Assembly: GCF_003944835.1 (NCBI RefSeq)
Contig: NZ_RWIV01000001.1
Span: forward strand, 1,713,501 to 1,777,500
Direction: 5' to 3'
DNA from: Bacillus sp. HMF5848
GTDB taxonomy: Bacteria > Bacillota > Bacilli > Bacillales > HMF5848
Length of the DNA stretch: 64,000 bases
Shown: positions 46,947-55,932 of the stretch, piece by piece
How the letters are laid out: every line of letters starts with the position of its first letter
Position numbering within the stretch: the first letter of the stretch is position 1
The notes under the pieces: model-generated
Told to the model about the DNA's origin: nothing
Databases searched by the model: none
Seen by the model: the letters and a program-made list of their open reading frames with translations, nothing else
Program-made: the position numbers and the translations under genes

Positions 46947-47056
46947 AAAAAATATACGTTAAATTATCTAAAGAAAATAATTAGAGGCATAACTTTATAG
47001 CCCAGTTTTGTCTAGTAATCTAGTAGACATACATTTTGGGTTCATAATGCTTCATA

Positions 47057-47440
47057 TTAGTTTTCAAATGTTTGGTTAATGACGGTTACAATTTGATCCT
47101 TTGTATGTGGACCTACGATTTCTGCTACCACTTGGCTATCTTTAATGATAATTAAGGCTGGTGGTGTGACTATATTATATGTTCGATATGTTTGTTTTTC
47201 CTCTGGAGGAATAACTTCCATCTCACGCCAAACATCGGGGAAATTCTTTTTAAATTCTAATAAAGCATCATAATAATCACTTTCTTCATAAATATTATTT
47301 TCGTCACTAAAAAATAGTATCTGCTTTTCGTTCGAGGCTTCTGTAAAGTTCCGTCCTATTTGTCCAATTCCGTTCACATGCGTGCATGAGGATAATACAA
47401 CTGTGAACATAGCAAAAACGATGACTAGCCTTTCAATCAA
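47057..47440 (-). CDS. slp: Small lipoprotein with thioredoxin-like features (Slp-like)
   Basis: This 127-residue product has a lipoprotein signal (Cys19 in VVLSSCTH). The rest looks like a shortened thioredoxin fold: QILFFSDENN as first strand, a proline-containing TPPALIII strand, and DSQVVAEIVG near the end. The CxxC motif is absent. Size and position between pdhD and speA suggest Slp of B. subtilis, though sequence similarity is modest from memory. The start is TTG 47440 behind GGGGGG. Unlike the pdh genes it is on the minus strand. Confidence 0.6.
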   Translation of the reverse strand: MIERLVIVFAMFTVVLSSCTHVNGIGQIGRNFTEASNEKQILFFSDENNIYEESDYYDALLEFKKNFPDVWREMEVIPPEEKQTYRTYNIVTPPALIIIKDSQVVAEIVGPHTKDQIVTVINQTFEN

Positions 47441-47545
47441 TTTGCACGCCCCCCTTATACACGATCATTTTCTTCTATTTTACCATGTAGCTAAAAGGAA
47501 ATTGGACTTGTTATACAATTGTTACATAAATGAAATGAATTAGCA

Positions 47546-48622
47546 TCATCTGTTATATAACTTATTATTTGTTTCATGATAAGTTTTTTCTTTCCTCATC
47601 AATTTTTCAAGTTCTTCAAGTTCGTCTGAGATGGAGAGAATTTCGTAAAGTAACACAGTTTCATTTGAAAAATGATGATGATACTTTGTTGAAGATGAGT
47701 TATTGTCTTTTATTGTATCTTTCAATTGCCAAAATGCATTATCAAGTGCCTTTATTGTCTCTTCGTGATCAGGAGGTAACTGATGTTTTATATTCTGTAA
47801 GGTATCAACAAAACTCACTGTCACTTTTTTTAATAAAGTAAGAGTATCTTTAGGGAAATGATAAGAATTATTCTTTGAGAATTGTAAGTTCCCTAAATGG
47901 TGTATAATCTGCTCTAAAATAGCTAATTTTTTTTGCATCAATTGAAATTCACGTATATCTGCTGTTGTATGTCGGTGGAATTTCCATTCTTGTCTTTGAT
48001 ATTGTGAAAGTTGATATGTGTTTTGTAAGTCTACTAATAAACTGTTGTATCTTTTTTTTATCATGCTTCGTTTTGATGGATTATTGTTAAGAGAAACTAG
48101 ACACGTTTCACTGAAAATTTGGGCAGTATTAACAAAAAGTCGGTCAACTGATTTTGAAATACTTGGAGTGAAATTTGGTGGTAGTATACTAATATTTACA
48201 ATAGTTGATACAATTAACCCAATCATCGTCGTGCCTAATCTACTTATAAAAGCAAATAAAAAGTGATCCCCCGTTATAGGTATCATCGCTACAGCTGTTA
48301 ACGTCGCGACAAGTATCCCTGCTTCAAGGCGTAGCTTATAGCATAGTAATATAGTCAGAGTAGCGGATAGCGCATATGTAAGAGGAGAATGACCCAATAA
48401 ATATGTAAGGCTCATTGATATAGCAGCACCAATTGCAGAAGCAGGAAAACGGATAATCCCCTTTTTTATTGAATCCTGTGCCGTTGGTTCAATTGTTACA
48501 ATAGCTGTAATAACAGCAAAAACGACGGGCATTTCCAGGTAACTACAAATAGTAGCTGTTATAAATACAGCAAGTCCAGTTTTGAAAATACGCCCTCCAA
48601 AAAATCTAAAACGCTTATTCAT
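47546..48622 (-). CDS. Aromatic acid exporter family membrane protein (ArAE/DUF939, YgaE-like)
   Basis: This 358-residue protein has an N-terminal membrane domain with about five or six segments (15-150) and a long cytoplasmic helical region (160-350). The start GGRIFKTGLAVFITATICSYL and the loop TIEPTAQDSIKKGIIRFPAS are typical of the ArAE_1 / UPF0421 family, such as YgaE. The transported compound is unknown. The ATG follows AAGGAGC. It diverges from the deacetylase gene and is not part of the B. subtilis pdh-slp-speA order. Confidence 0.82.
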   Translation of the reverse strand: MNKRFRFFGGRIFKTGLAVFITATICSYLEMPVVFAVITAIVTIEPTAQDSIKKGIIRFPASAIGAAISMSLTYLLGHSPLTYALSATLTILLCYKLRLEAGILVATLTAVAMIPITGDHFLFAFISRLGTTMIGLIVSTIVNISILPPNFTPSISKSVDRLFVNTAQIFSETCLVSLNNNPSKRSMIKKRYNSLLVDLQNTYQLSQYQRQEWKFHRHTTADIREFQLMQKKLAILEQIIHHLGNLQFSKNNSYHFPKDTLTLLKKVTVSFVDTLQNIKHQLPPDHEETIKALDNAFWQLKDTIKDNNSSSTKYHHHFSNETVLLYEILSISDELEELEKLMRKEKTYHETNNKLYNR

Positions 48623-48773
48623 TTGTAAAGCTCCTTAAAATTAGTTCTATAATTATAATATAGTAACATTAACCTTAATGGTATCCTCAAAATAGGTAAA
48701 AGTATCGAAGGACATTATATTTAAATCCATGTATAATAAATTGTAATTAACAAGAAAAGGGGAATACTATATT

Positions 48774-49673
48774 ATGCTTAAATACATCAAAGTACTTGCA
48801 ACAAGTGTATTTTTATTATCTGCATGTGGTACTAATGAAATAGTAGACAAAGATATACAAAAACAGGATTCGACTGATATTAGTGAAGTAGTACAAGAAA
48901 AAGAAACAGTTGATGAGGAGAATAGTCAGCAAGACGAATCTCAAGATGAATCTGTTAACAATGAACAAACAGAAGCAGATGGTACCTCGGACTCTAGTCA
49001 AACAGAAGATTCTACAGAGCAAACAGAAGTAATTGAACCAGAATATAAGCTGAATACAGGTAATTGGGGAATTGAACCTATTGGGGATGCTAACCCAGAT
49101 GTTGTATTACTAACAATAGATGATGCGCCAGATAAGCATGCAGTTGAAATGGCAAAAATCCTTGATAAATTAAATGTTAAAGCTATTTTCTTCGTAAATG
49201 GTCATTTTTTGGATACGCCTGAGGAAGAAGAAAAGCTAAGACTGATTCATGAGTTAGGTTTTCCTATAGGTAACCACACGATGTCCCATCCGAAATTAAA
49301 AGACTTGACTGAAGAAGAACAATACAATGAAATTGTAAAATTAAATGATAGGATAGAAGAAATTATAGGCGAGCGTCCTAAATTTTTCCGAGCCCCTTTT
49401 GGTATAAATACAGATTATAGTAGACAGGTTGTAAAGCAGGAAGGTATGCTTCTAATGAACTGGTCTTATGGGTATGATTGGGAGTCTCAATATATGTCAG
49501 CGCCAGAATTAACTGATATTATGGTGAACACACCCTATTTAAAAACAGGGGCTAATTTATTAATGCATGACCGTGAATGGACCAAGGATAGCTTAGAGGG
49601 GATTGTATCGGGCCTTAAAGCAAAAGGATATGAGATTGTAAATCCTGACTCAATTTTAATAGAAGAAAAATAA
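48774..49673 (+). CDS. Polysaccharide deacetylase lipoprotein (CE4/NodB domain)
   Basis: This 299-residue lipoprotein has its lipid-attachment Cys18 in LLSACGTN, followed by a low-complexity acidic spacer rich in Glu, Gln, Asp and Thr (about 24-90). A NodB domain follows. Catalytic motifs are TIDDAPD (Asp116, Asp117), NHTMSH (His168, His172), RAPFG (206-210) and LLMHD (His265). The first motif has Ala instead of Gly before Pro, a tolerated change. Substrate candidates are peptidoglycan or surface glycans. The ATG follows AAGGGG. Confidence 0.88.
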   Translation: MLKYIKVLATSVFLLSACGTNEIVDKDIQKQDSTDISEVVQEKETVDEENSQQDESQDESVNNEQTEADGTSDSSQTEDSTEQTEVIEPEYKLNTGNWGIEPIGDANPDVVLLTIDDAPDKHAVEMAKILDKLNVKAIFFVNGHFLDTPEEEEKLRLIHELGFPIGNHTMSHPKLKDLTEEEQYNEIVKLNDRIEEIIGERPKFFRAPFGINTDYSRQVVKQEGMLLMNWSYGYDWESQYMSAPELTDIMVNTPYLKTGANLLMHDREWTKDSLEGIVSGLKAKGYEIVNPDSILIEEK

Positions 49674-49690
49674 TATTCATTAATAAAAAA

Positions 49691-49719
49691 ATAAAAGCGG
49701 CCAAGTAGGCCGCTTTTAT
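49691..49719. terminator. Bidirectional terminator between the deacetylase and DUF1885 genes
   Basis: ATAAAAGCGGCC and GGCCGCTTTTAT form a perfect twelve-base-pair stem with a five-base loop between convergent genes. Confidence 0.88.
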
Positions 49720-50126
49720 CTTTTATAAAAATACATTATTCTACCATTAAATAATTGCAATTCGCCTTGTAGCTTTTTACCTAAAAATTTACAAAATTCA
49801 TTCGCTTTACCTTTATCGCCAAAAGTAGCTCCGTCCGGTAAGGTAATTTGAATATAAGCTGGTTGCTCATGCTTCTCACTTACCCCAACAGCAATCAAAT
49901 TATAACGTTGGTCATTTGAGCATTTCAAATAGAACCACTTACCTTTACCTTCTTCCGTTTCCTTAAGGATATATGGAAAGGCAGCTCCTTCATATTGCCA
50001 ATCAAGCTGCTTCCCTGTTTTCGTAGTTATCGCTTTGTAGTATGTAAATAATTCTTTTACTTCATCAAGCGTTATACATTGTTTGTTTGAAGCAGGAACT
50101 AACTTAATAAATGCTGTTTGAGCCAT
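49716..50126 (-). CDS. DUF1885 family protein
   Basis: This 136-residue soluble protein has the features I associate with DUF1885 of Bacilli: AFIKLVPASNKQCITLDEV at the start, FTYYKAITTKTGKQL, and a C-terminal GDKGKANEFCKFLGKKLQ before ELQLFNGRIMYFY. The function is unknown. GGGGGC lies upstream of the ATG. Its stop lies within the shared bidirectional terminator. Confidence 0.75.
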   Translation of the reverse strand: MAQTAFIKLVPASNKQCITLDEVKELFTYYKAITTKTGKQLDWQYEGAAFPYILKETEEGKGKWFYLKCSNDQRYNLIAVGVSEKHEQPAYIQITLPDGATFGDKGKANEFCKFLGKKLQGELQLFNGRIMYFYKR

Positions 50127-50353
50127 TAAAATGCCCCCTATTTTAATTTATTCTGTTGTACCTTACTAATCATTCTTCTCCCATTGTCTAACAATATTAT
50201 TCTAGCATTGTTTATAATTGACTGACAATGAAATTACAGTTATTTATTATAAGAGCCGATGAGTATGCCCTAGCTTGTTGGATCTACTATGTGACTTCAA
50301 TTGATAAAATAAAAGCTTTGTTGAAGGAATAGCTGATGAGTTTTAATACTTTT

Positions 50354-50483
50354 TGATTGTAGAACAACGCATGAAACTCCTTTTCGAAGAGCAATAGAGG
50401 GGATACCCATAGGCGCTTGCACTAAGGATTTTCCCCAAAACGCCCGCCGAAAGTGAGTGCAGTAGTAGAGTGAGAGTTAATAG
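50354..50483 (-). repeat. Strongly decayed family A repeat
   Basis: GATTGTAGAACAACGCATGA at one end and CGAAAGTGAGTGCAGTAG at the other recall GATTGTAGCGGAATGCGC and CGAAAGCGAGCGCAATG-like ends of the better copies. Most of the GC-rich core has been lost. As at 17.6 and 36.2 kb, an IS-end hairpin lies just outside it. Confidence 0.4.
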
Positions 50484-50502
50484 TAATTTCGATTACAAAA
50501 AA

Positions 50503-50535
50503 GTGCCCCAAAACGTTAGTTTTGGGACACCCTCT
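50503..50535 (-). terminator. IS-end-type hairpin terminating the DUF3055 gene
   Basis: On the minus strand GTGTCCCAAAAC, a TAAC loop and GTTTTGGGGCAC form a stem, followed by TTTTTTG. It begins about ten bases after the DUF3055 stop. It is almost identical to the hairpin at 36253-36290 and related to that at 17562. Confidence 0.78.
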
Positions 50536-50544
50536 TAAAGTGAC

Positions 50545-50844
50545 TTATTCGTATTGTGCTTCTAGTGAGATGGCTGGTAAATTTTCAAGGAAAAAGTCGG
50601 CGAGGTCACTTGCTTCTTCTGTGGTTTCAATGCGGAAAACTTTTTGTAAATAATCAAGGTCTTCAATATCATTTGGGTCTAATAGTGTTGAACGCCCTGT
50701 TTGCATACAAATTACTAATGGTTTCCCAAAAAACATATTTGTATAAACGATGCCAAAGTCATAGCGAACATCATTCGTAGTTATGCCGACAAAACGAGCC
50801 TTCACGTTTTCGTGCTCATCATAGAGTTTTTCAATCAGATTCAT
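50545..50844 (-). CDS. DUF3055 family protein
   Basis: This 99-residue protein matches my memory of DUF3055 (SAV4209-like, Bacilli): LYDEHENVKARFVGITT, RYDFGIVYTNMFFGKPLV and MQTGRSTLLDPND. It is a small soluble protein of unknown function. The ATG follows AGGAGG at a good distance. It is a single-gene unit on the minus strand downstream of speA. Confidence 0.8.
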   Translation of the reverse strand: MNLIEKLYDEHENVKARFVGITTNDVRYDFGIVYTNMFFGKPLVICMQTGRSTLLDPNDIEDLDYLQKVFRIETTEEASDLADFFLENLPAISLEAQYE

Positions 50845-51111
50845 AGGGTTTACCTCCTTTTTATTTATATAAAAAAAATGCCCTAAAAAAGCGTATAGGT
50901 TTAATCAATATTATAACTCTTTTCACAATTTAATTCAAACTATTTAAAACAATTAAACTGTTATTCTTTGTTAATTGATTTTTCATTTGTATTTTCAGGA
51001 AGAAGTTTTCTAAAAAAAAGGCTGATAAAAGAGGGATGTCGATTTTTTTAATTAATAGTGATCGTTGCGAAATGCGCGATATAAAGACGAAAGACAAAAA
51101 ATCCCATAGAC
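50845..51111. other. Spacer between speA and the DUF3055 gene
   Basis: AT-rich sequence that should contain the DUF3055 promoter. I see no frame with a ribosome binding site and no strong hairpin before the speA terminator. Confidence 0.35.
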
Positions 51112-51147
51112 ATTAAGCCGTCCCCCTGAGGAGGACGGCTTAAAGCA
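51112..51147 (-). terminator. Terminator after speA
   Basis: TTAAGCCGTCC and GGACGGCTTAA form a perfect eleven-base-pair stem. On the minus strand the T tract follows only after about 20 bases, so termination may be incomplete. Confidence 0.65.
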
Positions 51148-51164
51148 TCTAGTTGATTTTTTTC

Positions 51165-52649
51165 TTATCTTATTGCTTTAAATTCTTTTAGTACTCGTAG
51201 TGTTTTTAATTCTGGATCTTCAGGTCCTTGAACAGGAAGTCCGACCTCTAAATTTGTTTCAATATACTTTAGATTTTCTTCAGTAATAATTTCACCCGGG
51301 ATAAAAATAGGGATACCCGGTGGATATACCATTATAAATTCTGCAATAATTCGACCAGCTGAGTCCTCATAAGGAACAACTTCTGTTTCAGCGTAAAAAG
51401 CATCTCGAGGTGTTACAGCCAAAACTGGTATATCAGGTAACAGTACGTCAGGAGTGACGCCTTTATCAGCCTGATGACGGTATTGGGTTGCAAGCTCTTC
51501 TAAAGCTTGTACAAGAAGCTCTGTTTCCTTTTCAGTATCCCCTGGTGTTATAAGGCAAAGGATGTTGTATAAATCTGAAAGCTCAACTTCAATATTATAT
51601 TTATTTCTTAACCACTTCTCAACCTCATATCCTGTAATCCCTAACTCTTTTATTGAAACGATAAGTTTTGTTGGGTCAAGGTCATGTGTTGCTTTTGTGC
51701 CCAAAATTTCCCTGCCGATACAATGTAAGTGAGGGATTTTATTAATTTTCTCTCTCGTTTTGTTTGCAAGCTGTATTGCTTTTTCAGCTAGTTCATGTCC
51801 TTCAGTTGCTAGACGTTTACGAGCAACGTCTAGTGAAGCAAGTAACAAGTATGAAGTGGATGTTGTTGTTAACATACTCAAAATTGATTGCACTCTGTTA
51901 GCAGAAACTAGTCCTTCTTTAACATTTAAGATTGAGCTTTGCGTCATTGAGCCACCAAGCTTATGAACGCTTGTTGCAGCCATATCAGCACCTGCTTGCA
52001 TAGCTGAAGGGGGTAACCCTTCGTGAAAGTGTATATGTACACCATGTGCCTCATCAACAAGTACTGGTACGTTATATGAATGTGCTATTTCAACAATCGT
52101 GGTTAAATCTCCCGCAATACCAAAGTAAGTAGGATTAATTACTAAAACTGCTTTAGCATCAGGATGTTGTGCAAGTGCTTTTGAAACAGCATCAGTTGTA
52201 ATGCCATGGGAGATTCCTAATTCTTTATCTATCTCAGGGTGAATGAAAACGGGTATGGCTCCTGAGAAGACTATAGCTGTCATAACAGATTTATGAACGT
52301 TACGAGGAACTATAATTTTATCTCCCGGCCGACATACAGCCATCACCATTGTCATAATAGCTCCACTTGTACCTTGGACAGAAAAGAATGTATAATCTGC
52401 GCCGAAGGCTTCTGCTGCAAGCTCTTGTGCTTCTTTAATCATGCCTTTAGGTGAATGCAAATCATCAAGTGGGCCTATGTTGATTAAGTCGATGGATAGT
52501 GCATTATCACCGATAAATTGCCGAAATTGCTGATCCATTCCAGCACCTTTTTTATGTCCAGGAATATGAAATTGTATTGGATTACGCTTAGCGTGTTCAA
52601 CTAATCCCGTAAATAAGGGAGTTTCAAATTGTGACAAGTTAGTCAACAC
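51165..52649 (-). CDS. speA: Arginine decarboxylase (Orn/Lys/Arg decarboxylase family)
   Basis: SpeA converts arginine to agmatine, the first step of spermidine synthesis in Bacillus. The 494-residue product is a fold-type I PLP enzyme: IPGHKKGAGM near the start, SVQGTSGAIMTMVMA for phosphate binding, LVDEAHGVHIHF (PLP aspartate) and Lys230 in SVHKLGGSMTQSS, which forms the Schiff base. The C-terminal domain has VYPPGIPIFIPGE. The length matches B. subtilis SpeA (490). The ATG follows GAGGTG. Confidence 0.94.
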   Translation of the reverse strand: MLTNLSQFETPLFTGLVEHAKRNPIQFHIPGHKKGAGMDQQFRQFIGDNALSIDLINIGPLDDLHSPKGMIKEAQELAAEAFGADYTFFSVQGTSGAIMTMVMAVCRPGDKIIVPRNVHKSVMTAIVFSGAIPVFIHPEIDKELGISHGITTDAVSKALAQHPDAKAVLVINPTYFGIAGDLTTIVEIAHSYNVPVLVDEAHGVHIHFHEGLPPSAMQAGADMAATSVHKLGGSMTQSSILNVKEGLVSANRVQSILSMLTTTSTSYLLLASLDVARKRLATEGHELAEKAIQLANKTREKINKIPHLHCIGREILGTKATHDLDPTKLIVSIKELGITGYEVEKWLRNKYNIEVELSDLYNILCLITPGDTEKETELLVQALEELATQYRHQADKGVTPDVLLPDIPVLAVTPRDAFYAETEVVPYEDSAGRIIAEFIMVYPPGIPIFIPGEIITEENLKYIETNLEVGLPVQGPEDPELKTLRVLKEFKAIR

Positions 52650-52821
52650 CTCTTACTTATATTTTATAAAACAAGATGCATTATATCATTTTGTTATTAA
52701 TGTGAAAAGAAATATATATTCTTAAGTTTCTCAAAAAAAGATTAATTATCCTGTTGCAGGGCTGATACGTATTATTAAAGAATATATACTTAAGTAAAGC
52801 AGAAAAGGAGAGGATTGCAAA

Positions 52822-53781
52822 ATGAGATGGCGAACGAAAGTGACAGATTTGCTAGGAATAGAGTTTCCGATCATTCAAGGTGGGTTAGCCTATCTAGCGT
52901 ACGCTGAATTGGCTGGTGCTGTATCGAATGCTGGGGGACTAGGCCAAATAACTGCTATGTCTTTAGAGAGTCCTGAAAAGCTCCGTCAAGAAATAAAAAA
53001 AGTAAGATTATTGACAAGTAAACCGTTCGGTGTTAATTTTGCAATTGGTCAACAGGATAGACGATTTGATCATATGCTTGATGTCGCAATCGAGGAGCAA
53101 GTACCTGTAATTTCTGTCACAGGAGGGAATCCAGCTCCTTTGTTACAACGATTAGAGCATACTTCAATTAAAAAACTAGTGTTAGTAGCAGCAAAGCGCC
53201 AAGCACAGAAAGCAGAACAATTAGGTGCGGATGCAGTTATGGTTGTCGGTCAAGAAGGTGGAGGGCACTTAGGACGTGATGATGTGGGCACTATGGTTTT
53301 AGTTCCTCAGGTTGTCGACGCAGTTCAAATACCTGTCATTGCATCGGGCGGGATTGGAGATGGCAGAGGGTTGGTGGCAGCTATTGCTTTAGGAGCAGAA
53401 GGGATAGAGATGGGCACGCGTTTCATTGCTACAAAGGAATGCTTACACGCTCACGAGTTATATAAGAAAGCCTTGATAACTAGTAATGAAACAGATACTG
53501 TAGTTATAAAACGTAGTCTTGGTGCTCCAGCTCGTGCGCTTCGAAATAATTTCACGGAAAAAATACTAGAACTTGAACAATCACAACCAAGCTATGAGGA
53601 ATTAAGACAGTATATCAGTGGTGAAGCAAACAAACGCTATATATATGATGGAGCCCAACATGAGGGGTTTGCTTGGGCTGGTCAGGCTACAGGGTTGATT
53701 CATGATGTTCCAACAGTTGATCTCCTTTTCAAAAGGATGATAGTACAAGCAGAAGAGATACGAACTAAATGGGCAAAATAA
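52822..53781 (+). CDS. FMN-dependent nitronate monooxygenase / FabK-like oxidoreductase
   Basis: This 319-residue TIM-barrel flavoprotein has GIEFPIIQGGLAYLAYAELA and VSNAGGLGQI at the start. Near the middle come GADAVMVVGQEGGGHLG and VPVIASGGIGDGRGLVAAIALGAEG-type phosphate binding (in IPVIASGGIGDG), then GTRFIATKEC. These are shared by nitronate monooxygenases and enoyl-ACP reductase FabK, and the sequence alone does not decide between them. The ATG follows GGAGAGG. The stop overlaps the region before yktA, which is probably co-transcribed. Confidence 0.85.
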   Translation: MRWRTKVTDLLGIEFPIIQGGLAYLAYAELAGAVSNAGGLGQITAMSLESPEKLRQEIKKVRLLTSKPFGVNFAIGQQDRRFDHMLDVAIEEQVPVISVTGGNPAPLLQRLEHTSIKKLVLVAAKRQAQKAEQLGADAVMVVGQEGGGHLGRDDVGTMVLVPQVVDAVQIPVIASGGIGDGRGLVAAIALGAEGIEMGTRFIATKECLHAHELYKKALITSNETDTVVIKRSLGAPARALRNNFTEKILELEQSQPSYEELRQYISGEANKRYIYDGAQHEGFAWAGQATGLIHDVPTVDLLFKRMIVQAEEIRTKWAK

Positions 53782-53798
53782 AACGAGGTGAATTAAGC

Positions 53799-54068
53799 TT
53801 GGATTATACATATCCAATATTAGCAGATTGGACAACAGAAGAGATTGTTGATGTTATTTCTTTCTTTGAAGCGATCGAAAAGGCAAATGAAACAGGTACT
53901 AAAAGAGAAGAATTAATGGATAAATATCGTCGTTTTAAGGAAATCGTACCTAGTAAAGCTGAAGAAAAACAGATTTGCAGTGAATTTGAAGAACAGAGCG
54001 GTTATTCTACGTATCGAACAATGCAGCTTGCTAAAAGCAGTGATGTAGGAAGTACGATAAAATTATAA
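53799..54068 (+). CDS. yktA: UPF0223 family protein YktA
   Basis: The start is TTG 53799, seven bases after GAGGTGA; an in-frame ATG upstream lies inside the preceding gene. The 89-residue product is helical and matches YktA: PILADWTTEEIVDVISFFEA, then YRRFKEIVPSKAEEKQICSE and FEEQSGYSTYRTMQ. The function is unknown. It follows the flavoprotein gene by 17 bases; in B. subtilis it lies next to yktB. Confidence 0.88.
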   Translation: MDYTYPILADWTTEEIVDVISFFEAIEKANETGTKREELMDKYRRFKEIVPSKAEEKQICSEFEEQSGYSTYRTMQLAKSSDVGSTIKL

Positions 54069-54539
54069 CCATTAGAAAGTACAACCCAATTCATTAGGAC
54101 TAATGACGACACGATTCTGGCGGAACGACGTGAAATTTATTAATCTGTTAGAGGTATGGCGACAAATACTGAACAAACCATCTATAGCTAAAATATTTAT
54201 TCCCTTCACTATTAAAGGATCGAGAACATAGAGTTCCGATCCTTTAATAATAATGTAAGAAACCTCGGCCTATCTTTGGTGCCTAACCCATTTTAACTTT
54301 CATACTAATTTTCCCCGTGTATTGTATAAAGCATTGTTTTTTTCTATAAGGGTAAGGGTAGTTTATTAATATCTCGTAGATCATAAGCTAATCCCATATG
54401 ACGCCCTTGCGACTTTTAGCTTAAGAAGTGAAGGACAAAGTATCCTAATTGATAAAAAAAACTGTCATTTAAGAGGTTGCTTGCTTAATCACTTAACCGT
54501 ATGGAGTTATGCTTTTCTGAGGTTTCTCCTTCTAACGTA
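54069..54539. other. 470-base spacer between convergent yktA and yktB
   Basis: A strong hairpin lies at 54211-54249. The rest has no frame with a ribosome binding site on either strand. The spacer is unusually long for two convergent genes and may contain decayed sequence. Confidence 0.35.
54211..54249. terminator. Terminator-like hairpin between yktA and yktB
   Basis: ATTAAAGGATCG and CGATCCTTTAAT form a perfect twelve-base-pair stem. GAAC and GTTC inside the loop can pair further. Confidence 0.6.
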
Positions 54540-55163
54540 TTAGAAAGCTTTTCGATAAAAGGGTAATAAAGATTGAAAAGTTTCTCTAACATTTGCAAGA
54601 AATGCCTGTCCATCATGCAAAATCGGATCATTATGCTGAAAATGTTTTCCTATCAATAATTCAGCTTTTTTAACATCGCGAAGGCGAACGAGTAACTGTT
54701 CCCAGTTATTTTCTGTTAAATCACCTATAGAGAGAGCCTCTTTTTTTGTATGGTCTACAGAAATTTTGTAATTAGTAGGTAATTGTGCGAACAGCTTTGA
54801 ACTTTCATTTAAATAATTGGTAGCAATTTCTTGTTTTCTAGGTAACTCATATATTAATGCATGCCAAATAAAAACGTGATCATCAAATACACCAATTTGG
54901 AAGTGAGGGTGTTTTTTATAACCTCTTTTGTCGTGGCAAAACGCCATCCATGTATCTTTTGGTGGATTAACTGTTCTTCTAGCGTGTTTAGCAATATGTA
55001 CATACATTTCTTGACCAGTTATCATAGCCATGTCATCAACGAGTTCTGACCCGATTGCTTTAAATTTTGGTTGAATACGTTCTTGAATGGCAGTCATACG
55101 TGTATCAAGGCCTTCAATATTAAATGTATCAAAATCTTCCTTACTGAATCCTGAAAAACTCAA
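54540..55163 (-). CDS. yktB: DUF1054 / UPF0637 family protein YktB
   Basis: This 207-residue soluble protein matches YktB (212 residues): FSGFSKEDFDTFNIEGLDTRM at the start (two motifs, SGFSKEDFDTF and GLDTRM), ARRTVNPPKDTWMAF, KHPHFQIGVFDDHVFIW, and LLPFYRKAF at the end. The function is unknown. GGGAGG lies before the ATG. It diverges from ykzI. Confidence 0.88.
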   Translation of the reverse strand: MSFSGFSKEDFDTFNIEGLDTRMTAIQERIQPKFKAIGSELVDDMAMITGQEMYVHIAKHARRTVNPPKDTWMAFCHDKRGYKKHPHFQIGVFDDHVFIWHALIYELPRKQEIATNYLNESSKLFAQLPTNYKISVDHTKKEALSIGDLTENNWEQLLVRLRDVKKAELLIGKHFQHNDPILHDGQAFLANVRETFQSLLPFYRKAF

Positions 55164-55320
55164 TTTACATACCTCCCTTTATTAAAATTTTATCATATAA
55201 ACAATGTTGGCCCAAAATTATAAGTTTTTTAATCATATTTGTTGCGTTATTTAAGAAAACATCATAAAATATAAAAAATCAGAAAATTTAGATATAATAT
55301 TTGGAAGGGGTGCAATATTA

Positions 55321-55524
55321 ATGAAAAAAGTAATGAATTCTGAAGCTGGAACTGTCGAAACAGGAAGGCGCCAAGCGGTGTTACGATTAGAAATTGATTA
55401 TGAACTTGCCACCCTATTTGATGCGATGCAAACTGATGATTGTGATACGATAAAAAAGTGTAAACAAAATTTACAAAATTTAAGAGAAGAAATGATTCAT
55501 GTGGCAAAATACGAGGCGAGTTAA
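55321..55524 (+). CDS. Small YkzI-like protein (67 aa)
   Basis: The ATG at 55321 is preceded by GGAAGGGG and opens a 67-residue frame. The central EAGTVETGRRQAVLRLEIDYEL segment (as SEAGTVETGRRQAV and LRLEIDYELATLFDAM) is compact and probably helical, with paired cysteines further on. Its size and place between yktB and suhB suggest B. subtilis YkzI. The function is unknown. A strong terminator follows at once. Confidence 0.72.
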   Translation: MKKVMNSEAGTVETGRRQAVLRLEIDYELATLFDAMQTDDCDTIKKCKQNLQNLREEMIHVAKYEAS

Positions 55525-55560
55525 AGAAAAGTGACTGTGTAAAAGCAGTCACTTTTCTTT
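55525..55560 (+). terminator. Terminator after the YkzI-like gene
   Basis: AGAAAAGTGACTG and CAGTCACTTTTCT form a perfect 13-base-pair stem with a T-rich tail. Confidence 0.9.
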
Positions 55561-55932
55561 GACCAGATAATAATGAAATTAAGATTATAGATTAACCGAA
55601 CGAGAAAGCCCATGCAGGTCGGAGGCGTCTTTAGACGTGGGCTGGAAGTGGGGGCAAATAAGGAGTGCCACGTTGATGGGAAAATAGTTAATAAAGATTA
55701 ACTATTATTAACGATAAGTCAACATTGAGCACGTGTCTTTTATTTTAAATGGATTGCTTCGACAACCAGGGAGGCCGAGAGGTCGTTGAGTTTTTTGTCA
55801 ATTAGCCCGTACGATGATGCTAAACGGACGCTTTCTCTATAAATGAACCGATGCTTTTATATAATGGTATAGATTGGTGTATGATACAATTACAAAGAGA
55901 TATAATTTGTTCGTAAGAAAGGAGTTATTAGA
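55561..55932. other. Leader region of suhB with GC-richer, possibly structured patches
   Basis: AGCCCA ... CGTC TTTA GACG ... TGGGCT at 55607-55643 forms a nested hairpin. A second GC-rich patch, CAACCAGGGAGGCCGAGAGG, lies near 55760. I see no frame with a ribosome binding site. This may be a decayed repeat or an RNA leader; neither is shown. Confidence 0.35.
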
